In this document: positions 9,457 to 22,583 of the stretch, piece by piece
Numbering within the stretch: the stretch's first letter is position 1
Layout of the letters: every line of letters starts with the position of its first letter
Source: Spirogloea muscicola
Lineage: Eukaryota > Streptophyta > Zygnematophyceae > Spirogloeales > Spirogloeaceae
Assembly (NCBI GenBank): GCA_009602725.1
Contig: WELB01000022.1
Location: 659,632-704,322 of the forward strand
Reading direction: 5' to 3'
Length of the DNA: 44,691 nucleotides
Made by a program: the position numbers and the translations under genes
Notes under the pieces: model-generated
The model's input: only the letters and a program-made list of their open reading frames with translations
The model's database searches: none
What the model was told of the DNA's origin: nothing

Positions 9457-12400
9457 CTATTGGGGGGTATGAAAGTGGACATAGAAAGTGCGAATCTCCA
9501 TCGGGCCAAGCTCAATCACAAATTTCCCCCTTGCCCCATTGTCATTGTCCTCAAGTGGCCGGCCTCGTAGGGGTTTCCGTGTGGCAGCCGCAGCGTCACC
9601 GCTGTCGCCGCGGCGCATGTCCTCTTCCACTCGCCAGCGGAGGGGCTTCCTGCCTTCCTTTCTCCGTCTCCCAGTCAGGTTGAGCTCCTCGATCTTTTGC
9701 ACCTGAGCAGCAAACAAGCATACAACTTAGCAGAGATACGTACAGCAACATAAACTGCAGGAGGTGCTATATAGTAGAATCTTGACAGCCTCCATGTCAA
9801 GCTTGACAAGGCTAACAAATGAAAACAAGCACCACCTTTGTCTGTCTACAACTGACAAGTGGTTGAAGGGCTGGTGACTGACCTGGCGGCTTGCAAACAC
9901 TTCAGCAATGTCCACGTTGGCCAATCTGGAAAGCTCTTCGCTCTCATCAACCTACAACAGCAGGACGTGGCCGGTAAGATGTATACATGTGTGTATAGAG
10001 AAATTTGTGCTCGCTCAAAGTTCTTGTGCTGATTGCAGGCCTACAGACTTTAACACACTTGGCGTCATTGGTTGCTCTCCCCATTGATAGTGCTTAGAGA
10101 GCATATCGTGCAGTCTGAGTGAGACCTCAAAGAGATGAGCCAAGCGCAGGAGAACAACTTTCTCCTCCACCTCCTACAAAGTCCAGCCACAGATGATGAG
10201 GGAGGAAGATAGCATTCGATGCTGCTCATCTTCAAGACTATCACAACAATGGCAATTGCAATTGCACTTGCAGATGCTTCTCACAAACATCTGCTCAATC
10301 CATCCAGAAGCGAACAGCAACTATTCTAATTTGGAAAATGGCAAGCGCGGTTGCAGCAGGAATGGCAGCTTCGCCCACCTGAAGCGTAAGAATAGCTACA
10401 TTCTTTGGAAGCTCAAAGTCTGCAGAGCCAAAGACTGATCGGGAGCTAGAAACCACATCCCAGGAGAAGGGTAGGGACCCCTCATCTCCAGATTGCTGGC
10501 AAGGCCACATGCACATGTTGGCATGTATGAATCTCCAAACGCAAAGTACATCTTGATGGCAATCGCCAAGCTTGTCTACATTCTTGGAGCAAATAGATTT
10601 GTCTTCTTACATGTCGTGTGAAAGCAAGAAGAAGTGGTGAGTATAGTCTCTGTGCAAATTGGCGGCGCCACACAGCTGCATCTGCCTGCCGACCCGCATG
10701 CACATAAAATATTCCTCGGACCTGCACAGGCACAACTTAGTCAAGGGCACATGCACACAACACGCTTCATGACTTGCAAGCTTAACCTGCTGCAAGTGGT
10801 CAGGCAGCTTGCTGCTGCCATAAGACTGGCAAGTGTTTTGGAGCATGGACTTATATACCATAAGCCCCTCACAGACTGGAGGCTCCATGGTGCACGTGGT
10901 CTCATTGAGGCTCTCTCCAACGCCACGGTGATCATCATGAAGGAGCCGCCTGTAATTGAATCGGTGGAACTAAGTACTCTTCACCGAAGAAGAGAGTAGC
11001 TAATGATATCCATAGAAGTCCTCCTGACACATGCTACCAAAAGTTGCTTATACTTGCACGTCACACAGCCAGCTCAGACATGTAGCCATTTCATAGAAAC
11101 GAGGTCTCACCTATGGAGCATGAGCTCAAGCTGACCATCTTTCAGGCTAGTTCCTCCCAAAGAGCGATCGGTCAGGATTGACAACTCCAGGTCCTTGTCT
11201 GTATCAGAAATGTATATGCCTGCATTCACCTGCTTTGCAGCATCATGAAGGATGAATGAGTAAACCAGGCCACTTGTGCTCTGCGGAACTACTGGCTTAA
11301 AGGCAGTACTTATTTTTGCCATGATCTATCAATGACATCATATGGCCTTACTGGGTAGTAATTCCCAGCAACAGGCTGCGTCACATTCAGCTTCCAGTCC
11401 TCACGGTAATTCAGTACCTGTTATTGTCAGCATTCTCAGCACACGTTAATCAAGTAGAGGAGAACCAATTTCAGCATCTGCGGAACTGGACAATCTTCAG
11501 TGGCCCCTGCTTCATGAACTTTCAATCAAAGAAGTACAATGAAGCCATTCTTAAGGGGCTCTGCATATGTTTCATAACAATCTGGTCAAGACGTCCCGAG
11601 GCATACTGGCAGGAATGCAATCCACAAGCCGTCAGCAAAAAATGTACATGCTGATATTCATGCACAGATAGCTCTACTCACTCGCTTGATGTAGTCCCGG
11701 CCGTTGGAGTCAGTGTAGAAAACATTCTCAGTGTCCATATTTGTTGTCAACCGTGTGATGACCTCCTTTCCCAGGTTGTCATCGATTGGAATTGGGCCAA
11801 CCTGGCCGACATGCCTCCGTGACTTTCAGAACAAGATTGTCAAAGATATGAGAGCAGAATAGCATACCCATCAAGCACAGCTGCCCAGACAGGCTAGTGA
11901 GGAAGGTGACCAGGCCGTTTGTCTTGGCAAATTTTCAGTGCAACGTGCCTAGTTGCTCTTTTGCAGGTTCAACGTAGAAGTGCTGGAGGAATGCCCACCA
12001 AGAGGCACAAACGTGTATACACAAATCGCATTGTGTGCATCACCAATGTTTACGAATCAATTTGCCATCAAATGCAGCTCGACAAGGTGACCAAACCATA
12101 CCGTGTATTCTACCTCGGCATGATCCTCTCCACTGTGCACTCTAACAACCTGCACATAAGCAGCACCACAAGCTGAGCACTCATGAGAGGACATGGGGGT
12201 CCACACGGGAAGCGCTGAGGCTGAGCCTGCTAACAGTGGCCTTTTGCAGCTCCCGTTCATTGCTGACAGAAACATTGTCACTGGACGTAGTAGGCATGCC
12301 TAGTTGCAATACATACAGGCAATCTGCTCGTGAAAAAAGCACAAGCTTCATCTTCTCTCAACATCCATTGGCTTCCAGAACTCTGCCAAAAGCGAAACAC

Positions 12401-15400
12401 GAGGGTGTGCAATACCTGGGACAGCCAAGGTGAGAACCACTGATGCCACTCTTCTGCAACAGGGCCCCTCCAAATGTGCTGATCAATCTTGCAATCAACA
12501 CAGGAAGTACAAAGTCATGAGACTGAGTCAACCTGATGCACCTGAAGCTTGCAACAGGCCAAATGCTGTGCCTACATACAACTCCAGCACCTTGCGTCTA
12601 GGGTCCTCTGGAAAAGTCAACTGATTCTTGCAGGTAGATCAAGCCATCATGCCTTGCATTGGCAATTCAACAAATGATGTGATCCTCACAAGCTGATCAG
12701 CCTTCCAGATGTCAAAAGCTGTTGATGAATTGGGCCGGAAGATGTATGCCCCTGAGGCCTGCCATCATGTGTCACCTGTCATGAATATCTATCTTGGGCT
12801 GGCACAGAGTGTATCAAGGTCCAGCTTGTGGGACTAACACTGATGGAAGCCGTGGAGGCATGTCATGCATTAAAGGCAAACGTGTTATGCAGACTAATAG
12901 GTAACCAGACTGTTTGTATGCACACATAGTCCGTGCAACACACCTGGTAACGATTCTCCTCAGTACTCCCATCACTAGCATTGTACCAGTGGAATGATAC
13001 TGCCACTTCCAGCGCATCCTGAGGAGACGCACTCAATGAGCAGTCACATTGAGCCGACTGACAATAGACAATAGACAAAAATTAGTGATCAATCTAGCAC
13101 ACTGCTGCTTGTCCTACGGACGAGGGCAATCACTAGGTGAGCTCCTGCACTTGAGACTGCAGCTGAGCACTTTCATAAGGTTGATACAGTCTGCTGGCAG
13201 GACAGCACTTTGCCGCTGTGTTTGTCCACAGTATCTTGTGCAATACGAATCTAGAGATGAGCAGAGCATGAGTCAACTTCAGCTGCTAAAAGAACCAAAA
13301 TGCACCAGAGGGTCATGTCAAGTTGTTGTCTGAAGGAAAGCCAGGCTTCACCTTGGCGGCCCTCAAATGGCTCAACCTGCTACTCCCCTGAGCCATTAAA
13401 AGTTGAGCTACGTTGGAAGTAGCTTCCTGTGAATTCATCCCAGATGCATCTTCCTCTGCCATCACTGCCCTCCCTGGACATTGAAAGGTCGTAGAGAAGT
13501 CAGAAACCTGGCATAATCGATTGCCGATTGTGAATGTCATGTTCAGCCTGCATTGTCTTAGCATGCATCTTCAGTGACTGTCATGCTTACTGCTGGTAAG
13601 GCGAGCAAGTATGTGAATCTATGTCATCAAGTGACCTTTGCATTCGAGACATGATGGAAAAAGTCACTCAGATCACTGAAATTTGCAATTGTTCAGAGTA
13701 GCTGCATTGCATGTCATTGACCTATTAAGAGCACACCCAATAAAGCTGGCCTATGAGATAGTTGTCTGACATTGCAATTGATAGATACCTGCTGTGTTGG
13801 CAGTAGTGCCATTTGCCAGTTCTGTGACATAGTATGTGGAGAAGCCCAGAGGGAGGACCTCAGCATAGAAGAGGAGTATGTATAATGCGTCATCCTTGCT
13901 TTGGTCCCTTGTCAAGCTAGCGTAAATGTTGCGGAGGCGCTTGGTTGCATGACTTAAGGGTACAAGCTGAGCTGGCACTGTGTTGCCATCTTCATCTGTC
14001 ACTATGAGCCTGCTTGAGCTGACCTGCAAAAGAATATTGCACATTAAAGTGATGATCCCGGTGGCTCTGACATGAAAATCCCCTATGAGTAGTATTGTTC
14101 AGTTCGGCAGTACAGCTGTTCAGGTGTACATGCTTCAGCCTGGCAGCATACAACGTTCTGACATCCACCTACTTCATCTCTACACAATTAGAGCCTTATG
14201 TGTTGGATAAGCTTGTACTCTTCGGTGCAAGTGGAAAATGCACGTAAGATATCACAGACAAAGGGACCACTTACAGGAAATTTGATGAGCTCCTTGCGAT
14301 GCCAACCCAGGGGATTGTAAGCAACAAGTACCTGCACAATCTGTACTGGTCAGAGCCTCCTCCACTATGAGCAACAAGCACCTGCGCTGTTGAACATTTT
14401 AAACCTTAAGGACTGGCAAGAATTAGAAAATAACATGCGTGCTGCTAGCAAAGTACGTGTCATGCCCCTTTCTACGGTTGCTTAACAACACAGATGAGAA
14501 CTCCAGTACCAAAGCTGATTCTTGGGCTTGACAGTGCATGCAAGGCATGCATAGGTAAGAAAGGAATGTAAATGTGACATTTTATTTTGTCAGGACAACA
14601 ACTCAAACTGAGGATGTCACTCTGCAACAAGCAGCACGCCAACTTGAGCTGATGTAGTTTATGTGTAGCCACGTACCAGACTGTCATCGTGACGAAGTTC
14701 TTCTTCTGTGACAGGACAGTAGCTTATATTGAGGAGATCACACTGCAGAACATGAAAGCAAGTCTGAGCCAATGTTCAACTCCTGTTCACTTACAAAGTG
14801 CACTCCAATTCACCAACACGTCATCTACTCATTTGCTTCTATGGAGCACAAGTATATACATCTCACAAGCATCCTTGCTGCACTACTATGACCTTGAGTA
14901 CTTGCAAAGCTTATGTTGTCTGACAGATTTCAGCAGGTGGCCATGACCTGCTGAAAGGTAGGTGCTTTGTGCATAGTATCCTCAATCAAAACATGCTCCT
15001 CATAGGCAAGCATAGTCCTCCTCATTGCAGGATCAGATGCCGCGGCTCTTCTGCTTGCTACTTGAAGAGAAGTCAAATCTCCCAGTGCAGCACTTACAAC
15101 TTGCTCAGCCTGAAAGATCAGAGCTCCCCTTAGCTTCATAGAGGATCTACTTGCCAGTGGCAGCCGCAGTAAGAGGACATGCTTGCAGAAAATAACATCC
15201 CGGTGTCCTCACACATGGCAACATCCTCTATGACCCAGTACAAGGAATCACTGCGACAGCAGTGTATGGCACACAATGATGTGTCAAGGCTTCTGACTTT
15301 GTAAGATCTGCTCAAGTACAGAGAGTGCAATGATCTAACTAGGTTGACTGCATTCTCTTTTAAAGTGGTTACTAAAGTACAGCACTCTTACCTTTACGGC

Positions 15401-18400
15401 TCCCATGTGTAGGCGTTTGGCGTAATCATCTGCCACATGCTGGCGCTCCGTGCCACTGACGGCATCGTGATGTTGTGAGATTGCTAAGGCTTCCTCTAAA
15501 AGGTCGGTTGTTGGAGGCCCACTGTCATCGAACTTCAATAATCTGCTTTCTGTCTTCCTTCCCACAGCCGCCTCCAGCTGCCTTGCAGCCTGGTCATACA
15601 ACATCCGTGGCATACGTCAATTACAGCAGGGCTTGAGTACCTGAGATAAATCTAGTAGCTCCATGTGCTGCTTGCTGTGTAGCTGCACAGCCTTCATAAC
15701 AAGGCGGACGAGGAAAGTGAAGGACACATGCAGACACCACCAGCAGGCTTGGAGATTGACCTGTAGGTAACCACTGAGTTTACGCACGTAGCCTTTAAAT
15801 GCAGGGCGACTTGTGAAGTAGCCAGTCCAATAACAATTCGGACAATCTGCATAACTGTGGCAAGGAAAGTGTCACAGCAGAATATACTGGAATGAAATGT
15901 TTGTCAGATGCTGATTGTGCTACAACTCCTGCAGCCCTTTAGTTGAAAGTAGCTGCTACTGAAGCCATGCTCACATTTAATCGTCAGGATGAAAAAATGA
16001 TAGATGTGAGCCTTTGCCCAGCGGTCAGTAAATTGCAGTTGACCAGGAGCAACTCACGGAAAAAAGTCATTGTGTTTCAGGGGCCATGTTTCATTGGCAG
16101 AGTGTTTCGCATCAATGTATATTGAAGGGGTTGAGTACATGGCATTGACTCTGCCATCCTGCAAACAAGTATGATAAATGCATTGCATGCTACCATCAGG
16201 AGAAAGGTTGCACAACTGAGTGGTGAGTACTTAAGCTGCACTGCCCCCATCTAAAGTTCTGCATCTCTAAAATGGGGGTCTAGACCCATCCTTACCCTGT
16301 TCACATAATGAATGAGCTTGTCCATATTCTTGTACCAAGTATTGGCATTGCTGTATGAAAAGTCTTCCCCCATGGTCCACATGATGTGATTTGTACGAAA
16401 TTGTGAACTCTGAAAGCACAAGTAACAGTCAGCCAGTTCCTTACAAGCAAACGATGAGTGCCCTTCTTGCTAAAGATTGTTTGACCTGCAAGGGCATCCT
16501 TTAAAAGTGCACACAAGACACAAGTGACACAAGGCTGGCCAGTCACTGCTGGCCATGCAGGACATCTATTGAATGCATTGAGTTTGCATGTGCTTTGATG
16601 GCTTGCACCTGTTCCTTAGCAGCCTCCACGAAGGCATTTACTCTCTCTTCAACGTTATCATCGAAAAGCGAGGGGTCATCCTGCCACAGATCGGCCACAC
16701 TGCTTAGCCATGTCATCAGTAACCACTTGGACTGTCACGTAGAAATTGACAAGGTAGGGACTTGCCAATGTCTCAGGAACCGTCACTTAAGCCAAACTCA
16801 CCTGAATGGGAGGGTCCTGAGACTTGATCTCATATCTGAAGCCCTCTGGTGGGTCATAATGATGACCAAGTAAACCGGCAAAAATCTGCGACACAAATCT
16901 TTAGGTTGAGCAGTGTACACAAGCAAGCAAGCAACCACATCACAGTTTCAGAGTGCAAAGCGTACACAAGTAAGCAACCAATCACATCATAATCGTATTG
17001 TCAGTCAGATATAATTTATCAAGCAAAATTGCAAGTTCCCCAATGATTCAGCTGGATTATTACAATCCTAGAATGTGAATCTTGCATACTTCATATCAGA
17101 TATATTAACAATTCAGTATAATGATGGGATGAGCATTGTGAGCAAGATCCAAGGTCAAAACTATTGAAAGAGCCTCAACCTGGGCACTTTCGGCCAAGGA
17201 CTTGGAACCTCTCCAGATCATCTCCATCTCCAGGTCTTTGCGACGTCGCTTTATGTCATCATAATCAGCACGCGCAAAGAAGAGCGCATCGAAGCCAACC
17301 TGACACAAATAGAGCACGAATAGATCACATGTATATTAGCAACAAGTGAATTATCGTCTTTGAGCTTTACAGCATACCTCTATGATACAGCAAAATCTTC
17401 AGCACACTCATTGCAAGGAAACCTTTACCGGGACACCTAATATACTTCAGTGATGCTTCATTGCACCACTCATATGAATATGACTGTAAGCGCTTGGGTA
17501 GACAACAAGCTGCAGAAGTGGAAGACAGCACTGAAGCACCGATCTACTGCTTCACAATACACGTTCTAAGACAAAAATGCTGCTTAGAATTTACCTCAGC
17601 TGATAGAAGTGAAGCTTGTGTAGCTGAGTGTCCAAACGGATCAATTTGCCAACCTATCCGAGGAAAGTGGTCATCTCCAAATTGTTCTAGAATATATCGA
17701 TGTCCCAACGTGGTCTGATCGATCATGTCTACATAGTGCGTGGCAGCCTCGTCGTGCATGCACCAGCCCCCATTTCTGGCATAGCAGAAATCAAGGTTGT
17801 GAGGACATGTTGCAGAAAGGCAAGAACCTCAAACAGTAGAATGATTAGCAGGTGCCCTTGATCTTGTACTTCCTTCGGCGACTCTATAACTCCAATGTGC
17901 ATTGGCTCCCTATAAACACAAGACCTACGATGCTCAGTGTGGCTGATAAAATTCAAAACCAGGACTAGAAGGGCAAGGGCATGACAAGAAGAGCACATGA
18001 ATTCCAGCTGGCCTGCTTTCACGAGCTTTTTGACGGTTCTCTTACGCTTCCTGCTCTGTTCTCGCCACCATCTTTGAAAGAATGCCTGAATAAGCAACAC
18101 CAATTTTCGTCAGCCAGAACTCCAACAGCAGCTCAGGAGCAGAAATCCACTTGAAGTTGCCGCATCAAACGCCAGTTGCCAAGCCGGATGCCTAATTTCC
18201 ATACCGGATTCCGGACACTGATGCTCATGCCAAATAAAAGCTCCAGTTTACACTCTAAATGGGCTATACCGGATTCCGGACACTGATGCTCATGCCAAAT
18301 AAAAGCTCCAGTTTACACTCCAAATGGGCTACCAATGTGGCTGTGCCTTACTTGGGTAAAGCACACAACTCCGGTATTAATATACAATCTACTTGACGAC

Positions 18401-19012
18401 CAGTACTTATCTAGGTAGGCAACGGCTTGACCTGTTCCACGTAGATGAACTTCCGATCAGGGTTTTCGAGCAGCTTCTCCACCACAGAGTCCAAAATGTA
18501 CTGCACAGATGCTATCTGCAAGACTCCACGCCACCAGCTCAGCATGTACTGCCACCAAACCTGCTAAGGACAGTCAATAGGAGTCTTGACACGTGGGAAG
18601 CAGCCACTGAAGCATCGAGTGGGGCAGCTTACATGAAGACATGTGCCCTCAGCAACTTTCAGTTCTACCAGCTCAGAGTAGCTGGAGCAGATTCACATCG
18701 TGTTATGGACACGAGGGGGTTTTACTACAGATTCAGCAGTCGATCACCACAGAGCAGTCACAGCCGCCGGAGCGAGATTCCAGACGGGACCTGAATGGAG
18801 TTGTTGGAGCCGACGTAGTATTGGTCGACGGTCTTGAGCCAGCCGACGTCGTCGTGCGAGTGCGGCACCAGGTGCACGTTGAGCTTGCCGGGCACTAGGC
18901 TGGCCCTTGTGTCGTAACGGCGAGGCGGCCTGCCGCCCTGCGCCGCGGCGGCGACGGCCAGCGCGGCGGCGGCCAGCGCGGCGGCGAGGCGCCACGCCGC
19001 TGCGCGAGCCAT
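9457..19012 (-). CDS. MAN2B1: Lysosomal/vacuolar-type alpha-mannosidase (glycoside hydrolase family 38)
   Basis: This retaining exo-mannosidase trims alpha-linked mannose from N-glycans in the lysosome or vacuole. The ATG at 19012 starts a signal peptide ([20 protein letters not shown]). Exons: 19012-18791, 18515-18432, 18085-17997, 17775-17595, 17299-17180, 16885-16802, 16680-16609, 16409-16296, 16158-16058, 15854-15761, 15589-15392, 15109-14948, 14742-14677, 14331-14275, 14023-13789, (13.1-13.6 kb unresolved), 13018-12944, 12758-12690, 12478-12416, 12149-12102, 11801-11682, 11417-11352, 11229-11111, 10949-10859, 10721-10611, 10495-10379, 10173-10126, 9951-9883, 9702-9457. Zinc and catalytic motifs are intact: [17 protein letters not shown] (nucleophile Asp) and QHHDAVSGT. 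Beta-domain landmarks include [58 protein letters not shown] and the C-terminal [10 protein letters not shown]. Resolved exons give about 1,040 codons, near the usual 1,000-1,020. The linker after FSTYYV is ambiguous. Confidence 0.95.
18201..18330. repeat. 65-bp tandem duplication in mannosidase intron 2
   Basis: Two head-to-tail 65-bp copies (18201-18265 and 18266-18330) both start ATACCGGATTCCGGACACTG. They differ at one base (CACTCT versus CACTCC). The duplication lies wholly in the intron between 18085 and 18432. The near identity indicates a recent event. Confidence 0.97.
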
Positions 19013-19122
19013 GGCGTCGCGGCGGGGGCGGAAGTGGCTGCGAGCTTTGGAGGTCGGACATACAACGTCGCAGCAGCTGGTATGTGTAACAATATTATCT
19101 TTCTTGTATTGTTTCTGCATTG
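19013..19122. promoter_or_regulatory. Compact bidirectional promoter region, mannosidase / UROS
   Basis: The mannosidase ATG (minus, 19012) and the first in-frame UROS ATG (plus, 19123) are 110 bp apart. The half near the mannosidase is GC-rich; about 19078-19127 is AT-rich with AATATTATC. A single N at 19128 sits in the second codon of the proposed UROS start. The true intergenic distance may therefore be larger and the UROS start may lie in missing sequence. No TATA box is claimed. Confidence 0.45.
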
Positions 19123-21954
19123 ATGTTNGAGGAGTCGTTGCGGGGAGCCAAGCTGCGGTGGCGGCCCAGCGACAGCGGCGAGCGCCGGCGAGGGGCCCCC
19201 GCCAGAGACCGAGCCCGGCTGCGGGTGACGGCGGCGGCGGCGGCGGCGGAGGCGCCGCAGCTCTCGGCGGCGGGGGTCCAGCGCCCCGACCGGCTCGTGG
19301 TGGCGACGCGGGAGAGCGGGAAGAATGGCAAGCTCGTCCGCGCACTGGTGAGTGCCACTGTCGGCGGCCGGCAGCTGGAGCTGCCTCTGCAACACTGGCA
19401 GCGTACTCGACGTCCGTCATTACTGATGCCGGATGCTGGAAGTAGCATGCTGGGAGCAAGCAAGCTGCAGCTGTGAGGGATATCTGTGCCTTGGCTGGTG
19501 TCGCAGGCGGCCAAGGGAGTCCAGTGCCTGGAGCTCCCACTGATCAAGCACGCGGAAGGGCCCGACCTGCAGCGCTTGGGGGAGACCCTCAGAGGTGAAG
19601 TCTTGCACCGGAAAGACAATGCTTGCTCTTTACTACCATTGGCTGCATTGACGTTTTGGGATCTGCATGCGCCCATATTAACAGAAAAAGGCAAAGCTTG
19701 TAAGTCTTGTGCTCGATCAATTCTTCTGTACCTCAATGAAGTAATCTAATAAAATTTTGCTCCTCAGCTCTCAGCATCTTGTGAACTGGCCACATTGTCT
19801 AAGTGATGGCTGCCTCAATGCCTTCCTTGATCACATTGATGTCGTATAAGAGCTGAGGTTGGAGCTGCTGCCTGTTTTAGCAGATGTGGAGTTTGAGTGG
19901 ATTGTGGTAACTTCTCCCGAGGCTGCTTCAGTATTCCTCAATGGATGGAGGTATTCCCATTGACACGATGAAATTGTCAAACGCGTCCAATTGTCCATGT
20001 CAGACTAGTCAAGCATGGTATGGTAGTATATTACCAGATAGATTATCAGCTATTTTGACTTATTTACTTTGCTGCTTTGCTTTTGATTACAAAAAGTTGG
20101 TATCAAATTGTTGAGTATGTGGATATGCAGGGAAGGTGGGTCGCCAAGTGTCAGGCTTGCTGTCGTGGGATCTGGAACTGGTGAAGTCATATGCAATGCA
20201 GGAGCAGATAGCGGAGCAGACAGTCAGTCTCTCAATGTGCTCTTCACTCCGACCAAGGGTAAAGCAACAATATTCACTGGAACTGTGTGAACAGCTTCAC
20301 TGTAGAACTTCAGTAGATACTCCTCGAGATAGCGGCCCACGATTTTGTGGGTGTCATGCTACATCCCAGTTGCTACAGCAGCTCACGTGGATCTTCAGGC
20401 CTGGGCTTCATTGTGCTAGATATGCCACTCTCCTTCGTTGCTAACCGCATGTTTCTGCTAGACTCCATGATTCAGCAAAAATTTACTGCTTATTCCTAGT
20501 TTCAAAGAAGCTACTCAAAGCGCGTACCTTTACATATAGAGCTTGAGATGACCTTGTCCTCTTGGACATGAGTTGCTTGCAGGTCACAGTCATCCTCTGT
20601 CAAGTCCATTTTCTTGAGCAGATGGTGAATGGCTTGCTCTGCAGCTATTGGGAAGGCATTGGCTGTGGAGCTCCCAAAAGCACCAGAGGGCTCAGGGAGG
20701 GTACTTTATCCAGCTTCAGTCAAAGCCAGTAACGACATAGGTACAAATCTTGAAATCCCTGACACCCGCTTCATGATAGAGTACGTGCCTGTCTCATCTG
20801 CAAGCTAAATCAAGGTGCTACTGAAGCTTGTGTCCACTTTTAGCTGATGTCTTGAAAGGGATCCAGAGGCCGCTACTTCTTGCTACTGTAAGTAGTCCAA
20901 TGATGAACATGTGTTTGTGTGACAGAGGAAGGCCTGACAGCCAGGGGCTTTGAGGTTACTCGCCTCAACACATACTCCACGGTAGGCTGAATGGGCGGGC
21001 TTTAGGGTCTTGACTTGATGCTCACATAGTGTCACGCTTGGCATCGAGGCATGTCTTCGGCACATCTGATATTCTCAGGATGGTACTGTGCCCTCCTAGT
21101 CTGTAGAACTGTCCTCTCACAGCCAGTTGCCATCTTGCGCATTCGGGAAAAATGTGTCTGTGCTCAAACATTCATCCTCTCTGTGCAAGTTTGCAGTCCA
21201 ACAATGACCAAGTTGATCGAGACGCCTTGAGAGTAGCTGCGTCAGCTAAAGTTGCAGCATTTGCATCTCCAACAGCAGTCAAGTAGGACCCTTCTTTCCT
21301 TCCTCTCAGGCTTAATAGCGAGAAGTGATGTTGGTGGTCTCAACAATCATGTGTGGTTCATGTTGGGAGTCATTGATAGCCGCCTCTCATCACATTGGCG
21401 GAGGCCTGATTAGGAGCTTCTCCATCACCACGGGATGCAGGGCATGGGTGGAGCTTGTCATGAAAGATTCAGAGTGGGATGGAGCTGCAGCATGCATTGG
21501 AAGCACATCAGCAGAAGCTGCAAGGAAGTACGGGCTCAAGAGAATATTTTACCCAGACAAGCCTGGCATCAACGGGTGAGGCTATCTGGGGCAAATATTG
21601 CTGGTAATCTGGCAGAAAAGCAGTAGCTTCTTCTTGAGAGATGTAGTTGACATTCTTGAGCTGGAGCGCATCAAAGCATTGTCATGGTAGCTTTGCAGTC
21701 CTGCGTTTCTGCAGCACGCTATACTTCTCAACTAGTAGTCTGGGCAATCCGGCTGTATTAAGATAGAAATGCAATACCTGACCTACTTGCTGTAGACCTT
21801 TGATTGTGAGAAGTGTCATGCAGGCTAGGAAGTAAAGCATGCAGGCACTCTGTGACCCAGTGACCCACTTTACGTTTCCATTGGATGCAGGTGGGTTGAC
21901 AGCATCCTTGAAGCCTTGGAAGCTCCACAAGCAAGTCAAGCAGTGACCATGTGA
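19123..21954 (+). CDS. UROS: Uroporphyrinogen-III synthase, plastid tetrapyrrole pathway
   Basis: The enzyme cyclises hydroxymethylbilane with D-ring inversion to uroporphyrinogen III, the branch-point precursor of chlorophyll, haem and sirohaem. The exons are 19123-19347, 19507-19594, 19884-19950, 20131-20258, 20645-20740, 20926-20981, 21197-21282, 21441-21575 and 21891-21954. All phases close, giving about 314 aa. Family landmarks appear in order: [132 protein letters not shown] and [10 protein letters not shown]. The first exon is Arg/Ala-rich and may be part of a transit peptide, but the N at 19128 makes the start unsure. The link between NTYST and the next exon looks a few residues short, so a tiny exon (near 21110-21180) may be missing. 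Confidence 0.93.
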
Positions 21955-22583
21955 ATCACAAACACCACGTCACCTCATTGGTGGATTCAGGATTCAGATG
22001 CTTATGGAGGTACATAAAAGGCTGGGCAAAGTCCCCCTAAACAAACATTGCGAAAGTGGGAGTCAAGTCTGCAAGAGTGAGTCAACTAAAGCAGGCAGCT
22101 AGTCTTCTGCTTCACATGCAGATCGTCCTTTCTTTACCTGTGAGAGGTGCCCTGCAATTTGCAAGCCACCACTTGCCAACACAGGAATGGCTCGTGATGC
22201 AACACTTACTTCTAGCAATGTTCCTACTGCCAAGAGTGACGCATGCAAGGCCAAGCAGCGCATTGCACATGACGGTCAGTATGTGTGAGGACGAGCAGGT
22301 CTGAGGCGCATGATGCATTTTGCATTGTTCTTGTATGCAATTTTGACATAAACCCCTGGCTCTGGTCAATGTTCTCTAGAAACGACCTCACTGTCCATCC
22401 ACTTGTGATCTACTCCAATCAATGCAGCTGCAATGCATGACGGCTGTTACACTGCACAACACGATCTGCTTACTTGCTCCTGTCAATAAGTAAATACTTG
22501 AGACCTAGTACGCTGGTGCTAATTTACAGGTTATGTTTGGCCGCGTCCACGTCCTAGTAGGCGAACTATTGTGAGAAGTTTGT
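21955..22583. other. Convergent intergenic spacer
   Basis: The UROS stop (plus) and the UPF0729-like stop (minus) face each other about 630 bp apart. I see only short ORFs without splice support and no repeat. The stretch presumably holds both 3' UTRs. Confidence 0.5.
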
